Shown: in pieces, positions 43,456 through 54,260 of the stretch | How the letters are laid out: each line of letters starts with the position of its first letter | Position numbering within the stretch: the stretch's first letter is position 1 | Assembly: GCA_964469925.1 (NCBI GenBank) | Contig: CAYXZL010000006.1 | Span: 11,335-75,334 of the forward strand | Direction: 5' to 3' | Length of the DNA stretch: 64,000 nt | Source: CAYXZL01 sp964469925 | GTDB lineage: Bacteria; Patescibacteriota; Gracilibacteria; Absconditabacterales; Absconditicoccaceae | Program-made: the position numbers and the translations under genes | Notes under the pieces: model-generated | What the model was told of the DNA's origin: nothing | What the model saw: the letters and a program-made list of their open reading frames with translations, nothing else | Database searches by the model: none

Positions 43456-43581
43456 AGCCAAATAATGAACTACTAAAACCTAACAAAGTAAACTATACAC
43501 GCCAACGTTAACCAACAAAAAAAGTAAAACGACAAGCATCAATTATAGGTAGACAGTTACGATAAAAAACATAACATACGC

Positions 43582-43974
43582 CTATTGAGTAACAACATCA
43601 AGAAAATAAAAGATAAAACTCACAATAAGCCAAGAAAGTGCGATAAAAGCAAGTGCAATAGCAGCGTTCTTCAAGATCGTGAATCATTTTTTGTAACCAT
43701 CATCACTCTCCGCAGCAAAAAGCATTTGTAATCATCACCAAATCAACAAAATAAGAGTGATCAAGGCTAACAACCCTAAAATATAATTAATAACCTTCTT
43801 AACAACATCCAAAATATTCTCTTGTTGGTTTTCTCCAGATCAGGGAACTTTGACATCAGATACATTTTGTTCATTAATTCCAAATCAATCCTGAAAAGTC
43901 TGTGCCAATAAAAAAGAAGGATAAAAAAAACATAAAGAGAATCATAGTCCCAATAATGTTTTTTTCAAAAACAT
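43582..43974 (-). CDS. T4SS-type pilin-like protein (paralogue 3)
   Basis: A 130-aa protein with signal peptide (MFLKKTLLGLGFSLCFFYPS...LLAQ), a short variable region, and the same two-helix core as paralogue 2 (VVKKVINYILGLLALITLIL, AAESDDGYKKGFTILKNAAI). It is the first of the three in transcription order and is divergent from the PBP gene. Such pilins could form a conjugation-like or attachment filament; CPR bacteria often live on host cells. No VirB4-like ATPase is visible in the window. Confidence 0.75.
43640..43803 (-). repeat. 164-bp direct repeat, copy B (in pilin 3)
   Basis: Partner of 43055-43218; the same length, with no indels seen. Most differences are silent. Confidence 0.85.
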
Positions 43975-44097
43975 AGAGAAAAGCAAAATAAACAACCAGC
44001 AACAATGATAATCGAGCACTACGTTTTTGCAAACTTTTAGCCTTGATTTCAACGAACTTCTTACCATATAAGAGGAAGTATTTGGCTACAAAACTCA

Positions 44098-46578
44098 ATG
44101 AAAAAACACATACATAAATTACATAAGAATCGACAAAATAAACGGCTTAGCTTTTTGAGAAACCATAAACGGCTAAGAAAATTATCTGAGACAAAAGAGT
44201 TTTCCCTCCTATTACTTTTCTGAGTTTTGTTTGCTATCATTACACTAAGACTTGTAACAATTCAAATCATCAACGCCAAAGATTATGAACAAGAAATGAC
44301 TAAATTACACTACAAAGAATCGCTATTAAAGGCAAAAAGAGGGCAAGTATTCGTCATGGACAAAAACAAAAAACCTATTCAACTTACCGAAAACATAGCA
44401 GTCTACGACTTATACGTAGAGCCACAACACCTAAAAAATGAAGAGAACAAAAAAAGGTTCATTGAACTTATTACTCCATATATATATCAACACCTCTGCA
44501 AAATTCGCTGAATAGAGAGAGTGTCGGCAGAAGATTGCGTAAAAAACATTGAAACTTATACAGAAAAAAAACTACTACCAGATAAACCAGAGTTTTTTTA
44601 CCTTTGAAGTGGTTGGATATCTACTGGATATTATTTGTACGATTGGTCAGGTTTTAATGCACAATATGAAGCGGTAATATCAGGATTCAACGGAAAAGCA
44701 GCAGAGAGGTTGATCGAAGAAAAGCTGAATAAAAAAATATACATAGGCATAAGAGAGACGAATTATCTGTGATTCTTTGAAAGTCAAGAAATAATAGAAG
44801 AGTTTAAAAAGCTAGATTTCATCCAAGTATTTGGGAATTACGTATATATAACACCAAAGACAGTCAAAAAATTTGCAACGGCAAACAAGTCCATAGAAGG
44901 CATTCTCCAAAAAAATGGCCAAGAAAAACTAATAGAATATGCTAAAGACCAATTATACCCAAAAGAAAACACTTATGTAAAAATAGCTCAGCAAATACAC
45001 CCAAGCATTGCTAACGATATCAAAAAACTCAAACAAACATACAAAAACCAATACCAAAAGTGTAAATATAAAACCAGCTCAGAATGCGAACAATACAAAG
45101 GTGTGGATATCGATTTCCCACTACTGCATGGCTTATGATTAGAAGAATACACGATAAGGCATTATCCATACAACAGCTTCCTAGCACATGTATTAGGATA
45201 TGTGAATAAAGAAGGAATAGCAACATACGGAATAGAGGAGTACATGAACCAGGAACTACAGTGAAAGGACGGCAAAATAATTTGACGTACATCGTCGTTC
45301 GTCGGTGATATAGGAGCAAATGAATTTGAGATCGAGCAAGTACAAAATTGAAATGACATATACTTAAGTATTGACCCCACTATCCAAAAAGAGGTACAAA
45401 ATTTGAGCGACTACCACAAAGAAAAAACCAAAGCAGACTCCATCAGCGTAATAATTATGGACCCCTTCACTGCCCAAATCAAAGCAAACGTAAACTCACC
45501 GACATTCAATCTCAATAGTTTTAATGAAGCATTTACTTATGAACCAGTTACCATAGAAGATGCAAAACTAATAGACGACATAAGCTACACAGACATACAC
45601 CTATTCGTAAAGAACGAAGATGGGAAATTCAGAAAAGCAACTACTAAAGAAAGAGAGGACCCACGCGTCCCTAAATATAAAACAAAAAATACCTATAGTT
45701 CAGAAATATTTGTTGATAAAAACATAAAGTACCCGTATGAACCCTGAAGCATCATGAAAACATTCACCGTAGCAATATGACTCGACAGTGATGAGATTAC
45801 TTTATATGATTTTTATGAAGATAAAGGAGAAGTAAAAGTATGACCTTATACTATCCAAAATATAGCAAAAGAGTGTCTATGAGAGAATAATTATTTGCAC
45901 GCACTAGTTTTCTCATGCAATGTCTGAATGGTAAGAATAATTCAAACAATCGGCAAAGAAATTTTCTATAACTATTATCAAAAATTAGGGTTTGGTAAAA
46001 AAACCTGAATAGAATTGGCCGGCGAAGAAGAAGGCTTTATAGAATGAGCATCAAGCACGTCAATAGCAAGATTTCTAAACAACTCGTTCTGACTATGAAT
46101 GAGAGCAACACCAATACAAATAGCAACTGCCTATGCCGCCATCATCAACGGCTGATATCTACTAAAACCCACTATAATAGCCAAAACATATGACCAAAAA
46201 CAACAAGAATTCATAGAAAATCAGCCTAAAATCATAAGAAAAGTATTCAAGTCAGAAACAAGCACAAAAATAAAATCAGCTCTTTTTGACATAGTACACG
46301 AAAACCCAGACAATAAAAAAATTATTGCTGTAGACTGATTCAGTGTCGGTGGTAAAAGCTGAACATCAGAAATAACATACAAAGGGAAGTACCAAACTCA
46401 AGGGCAAGGACGAACAAATGGATCATACGCAGGAATTGTAACTAAGGATAACTTAAAATATTTAATCATAATACAAGTGCGCCGTCCAAGAACAAGCAAA
46501 CGATGAATATCAACAGCAGGCTACCTATTTAAAGACATAGCAAAATTTCTGATCAACTACGATTTAATTGCTAAGTAA
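44098..46578 (+). CDS. penicillin-binding protein (FtsI/PBP2-type transpeptidase)
   Basis: An 826-aa class B PBP that cross-links peptidoglycan. A basic cytoplasmic N-terminus and one membrane anchor (SLLLLFGVLFAIITLRLVTI) are followed by a PBP dimer domain (AKRGQVFVMDKNKKPIQLTE near residue 80) and the transpeptidase domain. The three catalytic motifs are present: SxxK in PYEPGSIMKTFTVA near residue 550, SxN as FSCNVGM near 606, and KSG in SVGGKSGTSEIT near 753. It is longer than usual FtsI (about 580-650 aa), with an extended non-catalytic module between residues 150 and 430. The ATG overlaps the divergent region upstream of pilin 3. Confidence 0.9.
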
Positions 46579-46584
46579 AAACAC

Positions 46585-47634
46585 ATGAACAAGAACCAAC
46601 ATGAAAAATGTAAAATATTAAAACAAAAAATCAATAAGGCAAACTCCATAGCGTTATTCTGACACAAGTCAATCGACGGAGACTGCATTGGGTCGATGCT
46701 CGCACGAGGTTTGCTTTTAGAAAAACTAGGCAAAACGGTAAACTATTACACACCCGACAAACCAGATAATCATTTTTCTTTCATAAAAAATATCGAAAAA
46801 ATAAAAACAGACTTCCCTTACACAAACCACTACGATTTAATGTTCTTTCTAGATTTTTCTAGTTATAAACGCATCGGTAAATTCACCAACAAAAAAGAAA
46901 CCTATTTCAAAAAACAAACAGTGATCATAATTGATCACCACCCAGAAGACAACGAAAACATAAAAGACTATATTAAAAACCCTCAAGCTAGCTCTAACTG
47001 CGAACGAATACGAAATATTATAAAACACACATACCCAAAATTAATAGATAAAGAAATAGCGACCTATCTTTATTTATGATTAGTGACAGATACAGGCAAT
47101 ATGACCTACGAAAATAATCCATTAGAAACAAGCAAAAATGCCTATGAATTAATACAACACGGTGCAGACAAGAAATTCATTATAAACAATATGCTGCGTA
47201 AGATAAAAATAAACACGATGAAATTATTGCAAATATGCTTAGAGAGACTAACCTACCACAATAAAGACATTATCTACACATACTACACCCTACAAGAGCT
47301 GCAAACATATAATGCAGGAACAACAGACATCGACTACATTATTTACAACTGTCAAAATATAGAAAAAATCAAAGTATTCTGCATGTTCAAAGTAACTGAT
47401 GAAAAAATCAAAATATCGCTAAGATCAAAAAACAATGAAGAATGGGAAAACTATCAAGGGGGAGTAGATGTATCGTCAGTAGCAAAAAAAATGGGTGGAG
47501 GAGGGCACTATTATGCAGCAGGAGGAGAGATCAAGAGACATAACAAAAACTACCAAAAAGAAATCAATAATATTCTAGAAATAATCAACAGCGAAATAGA
47601 AAAACAAGAAAACACGAAAAAAAAGCAAAGATAA
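46585..47634 (+). CDS. DHH-family phosphoesterase (NrnA/nanoRNase-like)
   Basis: A 349-aa manganese-dependent phosphoesterase degrading nanoRNA, pAp or cyclic dinucleotide products. It has SIALFGHKSIDGDCIGSMLA near residue 20 (motif I, DxDxxGS-like), LMFFLDFSS, the DHH motif in VIIIDHHPEDN near 110, YLGLVTDTGNMTYENN near 165, and the DHHA1 glycine loop KKMGGGGHYYAAGGE near 312. The Asp and His metal ligands are all there. It follows the PBP by 6 nt and converges with TraX, 2 nt apart. Confidence 0.9.
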
Positions 47635-47636
47635 AG

Positions 47637-48443
47637 CTATTTATTTACGAAAACAAACCGCAGATAAGATAAGAGGACAATATGCAAAACATATATCTCA
47701 AGAGCACGAGAAGACAAATAAATAAGAACTCTATTAAACTTTTCACTAACAAAAAGTGAATAGTTTTTCTCTGATAAAACAACAAACAATTGAAGTTCTA
47801 AAAGATATAACAAACTCAAAAAGAACCGTTGGAGATCACTAAGATAGTTCCCGAAATTATGAAATTGAGTGAAGTAGTGAAAACAAAAAACTAATAAACC
47901 AACAACCCACAAAAACACTAGTTCATGATGGTGAGAAATCATATAAAAACGGAAAAAATAGCCAAGCAGACCGAAAACTAAAATCATGCTACCATAATCA
48001 AAGATAGGATAGGTATAAGGGAAAAGAAGTAGGAAAACTACAAGAGAAAGAAGGAAAAGGAACATACGGGAAAGACTAGATAACGTGACTGCAAAACGAT
48101 GAAAAAAGAAAAGAAAAAGTCTCACAAACCCAATTCAAAGTAAAATGTTCAAGGCATGGTCATTAACGTATCCTTTGAGATAGACAAACACAAAAGGGAT
48201 CTGAACAACAAGTCAAAAAAACCACAAACGCCAGTCCCGTTTATAAGATCAATTAAATCAAACTAAAAACAAAAAAACAGGGAAAGACAACCTACCAACA
48301 AACCTTAACCAAGAAATATGAGGAAAAAGGAAAAAACCAACATGATCAATTATCATAGTACATACAGCAAAGATCTTCAAATAATCATATAAATTAGGCC
48401 TCAGTGTCTTAACAACATAATCCCTCAAAACATATGATAACAT
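47637..48443 (-). CDS. TraX-family integral membrane protein
   Basis: A 268-aa protein with about seven to eight hydrophobic segments. LKIFAVCTMIIDHVGFFLFP near residue 20 and LRFVGRLSFPVFLFLVGFN near 43 are the TraX signature (known for F-pilin N-acetylation), and HALNILLGIGFVRLFLFF follows. The start at 48443 is one base after the stop of the upstream EEP gene, indicating coupling; an ATG at 48482 would overlap it. In F plasmids TraX acetylates pilin; given three pilin paralogues 4 kb away, a pilin-modifying role is an attractive inference. Confidence 0.8.
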
Positions 48444-48444
48444 A

Positions 48445-49425
48445 TTAGGGTAAGTTAACAGATAAATGAACAAAAAAACCATTATGGTCGGATCAAGGAA
48501 CAGGAACAACAGAAACAGAAGAGAAAGCTAAATTCTTAATAAAAACATGATCAATATGGGATTGTAGGAAACCAACAACAGGGGCAGACCAAGTCATGAC
48601 AAAAGGAACATGTTTAGTTAGGTTTGTCCGTCAAAGAGAAAGGTTGGAAACAAAGTTAGTATAATTTTGTGACCACGGAGAAAGGTTAAAATCTCACAAC
48701 ACAACATAATGTTTTGGATCTACAGTAAAATCAAGATCCAATCAAGAAAAATGAGTAAGCAAATGATCCAGCTGCTGTCACCTCTGCAAATAGTGCAAAT
48801 AACTCACGGGGGCCGCTGTATGTACCACAGAAAGATCAAGGCGTAAGTCTTCAGAATAATAACGTTCCAAGTCCAAAAACCCCCTCACAAAGACAGGTTT
48901 TTGCATGAAAGCATAACGTGAAGCAATCAAAGTCCCATCATAACCACGATCCCAATGATCACGATTAATATAAGAAAAGTGTCAGTATAGAAATTCTTGC
49001 ATCGCCTCAAAATGATGTCATCAATACTCAACAAAAACCAAAATATCTGGATTATACTCTATTATAAGATCTCTCAATCATAAGTAATCAAAGTTCTCCA
49101 CATAAACATTTGCGTATAATAAAGTAACATCAGAAGAAAATGTCTTTCACAGATCTTTTGACGAAAAATAAAATCTTCAAAGAGATAACAATCCAATCAG
49201 ACCAACCAACACGTACAAGCAAAAAAGAAAAAAAATAGAAAACCTAGAAACCCAACCCCTAAACGAAGAGGTCAAAAAAAACAGCAAAAGGAAAAGCGAA
49301 AACAAAAAACTCGCCACAACAACATAGGGAAGAAAGCTCACAATCAATTCAGAGATGTACCAAGTAGGTCAAAAAAATGGAAGCCAAAAGAGAAAGAGGA
49401 AGAAGGAACATACTAAATAAATCAT
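48445..49425 (-). CDS. endonuclease/exonuclease/phosphatase (EEP) family protein, membrane-anchored
   Basis: A 326-aa protein. Two to three N-terminal transmembrane helices (about residues 1-85) precede an EEP domain: VTLLYANVYVENFDYLGLRD near residue 110, PDILVFVEYGGHHFEAM, HYVVLGDFNLSPWSQN near 240 and SHIDHVFIKN plus PGSDHNGFFVHL near the end. The Asn, Glu, DxN and SDH catalytic residues are present. It may act outside the cell on nucleic acid, lipid or phospho-sugars. It forms a two-gene unit with TraX. Confidence 0.82.
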
Positions 49426-49541
49426 ACGGCAATGATAAATAAACAAGTAAAATATAGTAATAGCTATTTTCACTACCAGTTGAAAAGAAAAGAAGAAACA
49501 ATAGTCTCCCCAAAATGAATTTAAAAAACCTCTATAAATAA

Positions 49542-51038
49542 ATGAAATTCACAATCACAATTTTTTGATGTCAAATGAATTATGCAGACGCATCCCGTAT
49601 CAAAGCTATACTCCTAAACGCAGGATGGGAATATGTAGAATCAATAGAGACAGCAGACATAGTAATTATAGATACATGTTCCGTTAGACAAAAATCTGAA
49701 GATAAAGTAACGGGGAAATTAAAAGAAATTCAATCAGACAAGAAAATACGAATAACAGGCTGCATGATACAACACAATTTCAAAAATGCAAAATTAATAA
49801 AAAAATTCAAAGCAGTGAACATCATGAAATGAATAAAACAATGAAACTTTATAGGAAACATTAAAACAAAAACACCTCGTATACTAGGATTTTCAAACAG
49901 GGAATTACAAAAGCCAACAGAAGATCATGAGAATGCGAACGATATAATATACGTAAATCATGCGTACAATCCTATGTTTTATAATATCAATAAAAGTTTC
50001 CCAAACGTAGAGCTATTTTTCAGAATAGATGACACAGGACTATTACCAATTATTATGAAAAAACTCTGATACAACATAAAATCCAACATAGAGATAGTCA
50101 ATGAATATACAGGCATTATCCCACACAGTACCAATCAACTATTCAAAGAAAACACAAAGACAGCATATGTACCAATATCTACCGGCTGTAGTCAATTTTG
50201 TGCGTATTGCATAGTACCTTACGCAAGAGGTCTAGAAAAAAACCTATCAAAAGAAAATATTATAGCAGAAGTAAAACACCACATAAAAAAGGGTATAGAA
50301 GAAATCGTACTTCTATGACAAATAGTAAACAAACACCCAGAATTCGTAGAGATTTGTAAACAAGTCTTAAAAATACCATGATTAAGACGATTAAGGTACA
50401 CATCGCCATATCCCACATATACAAGTCCAGAGTTACTAAAACTACATGAAAACGAAAAAAAAATGTGCCCACACATCCATATGCCACTACAATCATGATC
50501 GGATCTAATTCTAAAAAAAATGTTTAGGGGGTACACAGCATGACAGTACAAAGAATTTATTGACCAAATTCGTTCACTCAAAAGACCCATCAGTATTACA
50601 TCTGACATAATATTGTGATTTCCCAATGAATCAGAAAATGATTTCCAACAAAGTCTTAATTTGGCAAAATACGCAAACTTTGATATGATATACATGGGAA
50701 TCTACTCACCAAGACCATGAACATTATGAGCAAGAAAATATGAAGATAATATTAATACAAGAACAAAAAAAGAACGCCGAAAACGCATGAACAACCTATT
50801 AACCGAAATGTCAGCACAGAACAATCAAAAAGAAATTGGAACCCAAAGAGAAATTATTATAAACAAAAAAGAAAAAGGTCGAATAGGCTGATACGCAGAC
50901 AATATGAAAAACGTGATCATAAAAACAGATAGAAAAGGTGGGGTAGTAAAATGAAAAAAAGAACCTCAAATAGGAAGGTTTACTCAGGTAGAGATCATAG
51001 CAGCAGAAAGCTTCAAGTTGTTTGCAAAACAACTATAA
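49542..51038 (+). CDS. miaB: tRNA-2-methylthio-N6-dimethylallyladenosine synthase MiaB
   Basis: A radical-SAM methylthiotransferase acting on i6A37 of tRNA. The 498-aa protein has the three UPF0004 cysteines (FGCQMN, DTCSVRQKS, ITGCMIQ), the radical-SAM motif STGCSQFCAYCIVPYARG near residue 215, PHIHMPLQSGSDLILKKMFR near 310, and a C-terminal TRAM domain. Between the N-terminal domain and the radical-SAM domain there is an insertion of roughly 90 residues (about 115-205) compared with typical MiaB. Together with MiaA (31.4 kb) it completes ms2i6A synthesis. Confidence 0.92.
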
Positions 51039-51055
51039 AAAAGCTTTAAAGAATC

Positions 51056-51190
51056 ATGAAACATGCCTATAAGAGGCTCAACAACAGAATGGAAAAACGA
51101 TCCAAAGCAACAAAAAGTGTAATCGGAGTATGATCAATGATAATTTGGTTTTTACCAGTATCTCAAATTATGCTCTCTCCCTATGACTAA
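51056..51190 (+). CDS. possible small membrane protein (44 aa)
   Basis: A short ORF with a basic N-terminus (MKHAYKRLNNRMEKRSKATK) and one hydrophobic helix, using one TGA glycine. It begins 17 nt after miaB and overlaps the next small ORF in another frame, so at most one of the two may be real in the overlap. Confidence 0.35.
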
Positions 51191-51249
51191 TAGGATTCCT
51201 GCTTATAGGTAGAATATTTACTAATAAAAAATGATGATATCATTCATAA
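51130..51249 (+). CDS. possible small membrane protein (39 aa)
   Basis: Open for 39 codons only if TGA is glycine. It encodes a single helix, NYALSLGLIGFLLIGRIF, followed by NKKGG. The ATG is preceded by CGGAGT, similar to the AGGAGT before dnaA. It overlaps the preceding and following small ORFs in different frames. Confidence 0.35.
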
Positions 51250-51419
51250 TCGATCTAGTACGTTTTCCATTTGAATCAAAGAATCATCAAAACAAAGTTT
51301 ATCAATTACTACAATTCCTTATCAAAGACTACCCAGCATACTTACGAGAAAAACCTAGTATGAAAAAAATACTGCAACTTCCCTTGTTAGTAATATATTT
51401 AGTACTAAAAAAAAAGTAA
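51231..51419 (+). CDS. small hypothetical protein (62 aa)
   Basis: A 62-aa ORF, MMISFIIDLVRFPFESKNHQ..., with a hydrophobic C-terminus (LQLPLLVIYLVLKKK). No family recognised. It starts within the end of the 39-aa ORF and ends 23 nt before dtd, so it fits a tightly packed + strand operon. Confidence 0.45.
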   Translation: MMISFIIDLVRFPFESKNHQNKVYQLLQFLIKDYPAYLREKPSMKKILQLPLLVIYLVLKKK

Positions 51420-51442
51420 TTTAAATGTAAACATAATAAGAC

Positions 51443-51892
51443 ATGAGACGACTAATACAACAAGTCAACAGTGCAAGTATAATTATTCCAAAATATAACA
51501 TAACTCACACAATACAACAAGGAATAGTAATATATATGGCAATTCACAAAGATGATTATAACGAATACAAAGAAAAAATAAAAAAGTTCATAAAAAAGAT
51601 TCAAACAGTCAAAATGTTAAGGTTTTCATCAGAAAAAATAAACCAATCACTACAGGACATAAACGGCGAAATATTGCTCATATCAAACTTTACACTATAC
51701 TGAAGAAATACTAAGAGTCATTCTATTGACTACACACACAGTGCCCCATATAACCTAGCCGAAACAATATACGGCTATTGTGTGGAACAAATGTGAAAAC
51801 AAGCAGTAAAAGTAAAAACAGGAAAGTTTTGAGCAGAGATGATTATTAAAAGCGACATTGTCGGACCAATTAATTACATACGAGAGTATTAG
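51443..51892 (+). CDS. dtd: D-aminoacyl-tRNA deacylase
   Basis: Removes D-amino acids (and mischarged glycine) from tRNA. The 149-aa protein aligns along its length: MRRLIQQVNSASIIIPKYNI, LLISNFTLYGRNTKSHSIDY near residue 75 (SQFTLY motif, here with Asn), VKTGKFGAEMIIKSDIVGP near 125 with the terminal GP motif that rejects L-amino acids. The Gln to Asn change in SNFTLY and the IVGPINY context are mild departures. It may matter that this enzyme can act on glycyl-tRNA in an organism with an extra glycine tRNA. Confidence 0.87.
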
Positions 51893-51910
51893 CCAGTAAC
51901 CTCTTCACCC

Positions 51911-52759
51911 ATGATTCAAAATTTCCGAACCAACAAAGTAGTGCTAATAACATGATCAAGCGAAGGATTGGGAAAAGATATAGCATTATACTTTGCAAAA
52001 AAAGGAGCAAAAGTAATCATCAATGGCAAAGACAAAAAAGCATTACAGGAAGCGGCCAAAAACATAAATGACGAAGAAACAAACATTATAGCAATACAGG
52101 CTGATCTCACACAAGTTTACGAATGCGAAGAAATGATAAACTCAATCATAAAAACTCACAAAAAAATTGACGTCCTAGTAAACAACTTGTCAATAGTAAC
52201 GCGATGATTATTTGAAGATACAACAATTGAATCATTGCAAAATATCATCAACACAAACTTAATGAGTACGATATACGTAACCAAATACGCTCTACCTCAT
52301 ATAAAACAGACAAAAGGCAGTATTATATCTATCCTCGGCATATGAGCCTATAAAGGTATACCAAATATGGCAAGTTATTGCTGAAGTAAAGTAGCAATAG
52401 TATGATTGATGGAATGAATAAACGAAGAAGTAAAAAAAGAGGGGGTTCACATTTGACTAGTAGTCTTTGATGATATAGCAGCAAAGAAAACCGACAGTAC
52501 AAATAGCGAAAAGCTTATTGATAGTAGACAAAGACAATCAACAAAAAATTGACAGTTAGCAACTGCCATAGAGGAATGCATACAAACAAAAAAAACAAGA
52601 GTCTTAGTATCACGACAAGTAAAGTTATTCTTATTCACAAAAAAACGAGCCCCTATACTAGAAAAACGAATAATGAAGAAGAAATTAAAACAATACACAA
52701 AACACTTGAGCCCAGAAAGCCGTGAGACCACAACCGCCCAGAGGCCAAACAAAAATTAA
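51911..52759 (+). CDS. short-chain dehydrogenase/reductase
   Basis: A 282-aa classical SDR. It has the cofactor loop VLITGSSEGLGKDIALYFA near residue 9, ADLTQ near 65, VLVNNLS near 92, IISILGIGAY near 140 (Ser) and the catalytic SYCGSKVAIVGLMEGI (Tyr-x3-Lys) near 155. The C-terminal part after residue 200 is basic and atypical (TKKRAPILEKRIMKKKLKQY). Substrate unknown; it could be a 3-oxoacyl-type reductase but the context gives no fatty-acid genes. Confidence 0.87.
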
Positions 52760-52805
52760 GGATAATAAGATAATAATAAAACTTAGATTTTAATTAAAAG
52801 AAAAA

Positions 52806-54047
52806 CTAACCCCTCGCATGAATAGTATTCAAAAATTCTGAAACATAAGGTTTTTCACCAGACAATTTTTCATACAGTTTATACTCTGCATCTAAATGCT
52901 TGTCCCAATCAACTTCAATATTGTGAAACTCTACTAGTTTTCTAAAAACAAGGAATTTTTCCAGGCTTTCCTTCGCAGCTTTCCTAATATCTAAAAGCAT
53001 AGCTTGATACTTATCATCGCCCAATTGCTGAATATATTTCTTAAAATTGTCTTCCCCACCTAATCTTTCATGCATACTTTTTATCCTCTGCTTTTGCTCC
53101 TCCTCAATCATAGTCTTGGGAACAACAACAGAAAAAGAACTTTTCATAATTCAATGAAGAAATTGCTCAATACTGCTCATAAGAGAAGAATTAAACTTTT
53201 CTTCCTTCATGCTCTCTTCTATCATCTTCTCAATCTCTGATTCAGAAGTAACCTTAGCATCCTCACCGAAAAGCCTTTTGATGGTAGACAAGTCAAAAGT
53301 AGGCAAAACAATCTTTTTTACTTCACCAATCACAAAGTGCAACGATCAAGGTACCTTGTCATCTTTTTGGTAATGAAATAGAGATGGAAGGCTTTTCTCA
53401 ACATAATCCAAGGCAAAAACATCACCACTACATTTTCAAAAAAAGATATCAACTAATTCCGGATATTGTGCAACTTCCTCATCACCAACATACATCACAC
53501 CTTTGTGAAGGTCAGCACCCTGCTGATCTTTAAATGAATAAGTAATTTTTGTAACAGTACCCTCAGCAATAGATACAACATCCTCATAATCAGCATACTG
53601 TTTTTTAAACTGTACAACAGAAGCGGTTTTTTCTTCTAAAGTGACGTCATAAGAAACCACACCCAAAGAAAGTGACTCCCATTCATTACTCTGAACCACA
53701 ACCTCAGGATAAACATCCAATGAAAGAGTAACAATAGTAGAATCACCCTTTTCATCAAAAGATATCTCATAAGGAGCTCATATAAAACGAATGTCCTTAT
53801 GATCTTCAACAACCTTAGTTAAAGCCTTAGAAATAAGATGTTCATAAGAACTCATACGCAAATACTCAGGTTTAATATGCTGTTCAATTAAGGAAACAGG
53901 AACATGACCAGTCCTAAAACCAGAGAGACTAAAATCTTTTTGGAACTCCTTCAAAGCAAGAGATTTAGCAAAAGCTTTATCTGAAGCGGACAGGGTAAGA
54001 AAAACCTTATAGTTAGATTGCTGTCAAAGTTCTAGTGTATAATCCAT
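52806..54047 (-). CDS. tig: trigger factor (ribosome-associated chaperone)
   Basis: A 413-aa peptidyl-prolyl isomerase/chaperone at the ribosomal exit. The ribosome-binding signature is visible as SGFRTGHVPVSLIEQ near residue 45 (usual form GFRxGxxP). A PPIase-like middle domain (about 150-245) and an alpha-helical C-terminal chaperone domain follow (MIEEEQKQRIKSMHERLGG...). The start ATG gives MDYTLELG. The PPIase domain is divergent. It is divergent from infB with its own promoter. Confidence 0.87.
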
Positions 54048-54083
54048 TAAGATAAAAGCAAAAAATAAATCTCACGAAAATCG

Positions 54084-54111
54084 TGTATAAAACTTTACCA
54101 TTCGAATGCAA
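54084..54111 (-). promoter_or_regulatory. likely tig promoter
   Basis: On the minus strand TTGCAT (54106-54111), a 16-nt spacer and TATACA (54084-54089), about 35 nt before the tig start. Confidence 0.45.
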
Positions 54112-54225
54112 CTCTAAAAAACAAGCTTTAAAAGCTAAAAGATAAGCATTAGACTTGCTTTTTATATCAAACTTTACTAACATCAAGCTTGACATTGTTC
54201 GAATTGTGAATAGCCAAATTTTAGC

Positions 54226-54246
54226 ACCTTTTTAGAAGGTTTTTTT
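54226..54246 (+). terminator. weak terminator or attenuator before infB
   Basis: A 5-bp stem (ACCTT/AAGGT) with a 5-nt loop followed by seven T, 15 nt before infB. There is no + strand gene just upstream that would need it, so it may attenuate infB expression or be fortuitous. Confidence 0.35.
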
Positions 54247-54260
54247 AATAACAAACCGTA

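Noticed and set aside
43874..44098. 74-aa hydrophobic ORF on the minus strand upstream of and overlapping pilin 3
   Set aside because: It overlaps the pilin 3 signal-peptide region in another frame, and T-rich minus-strand sequence gives hydrophobic ORFs by chance.
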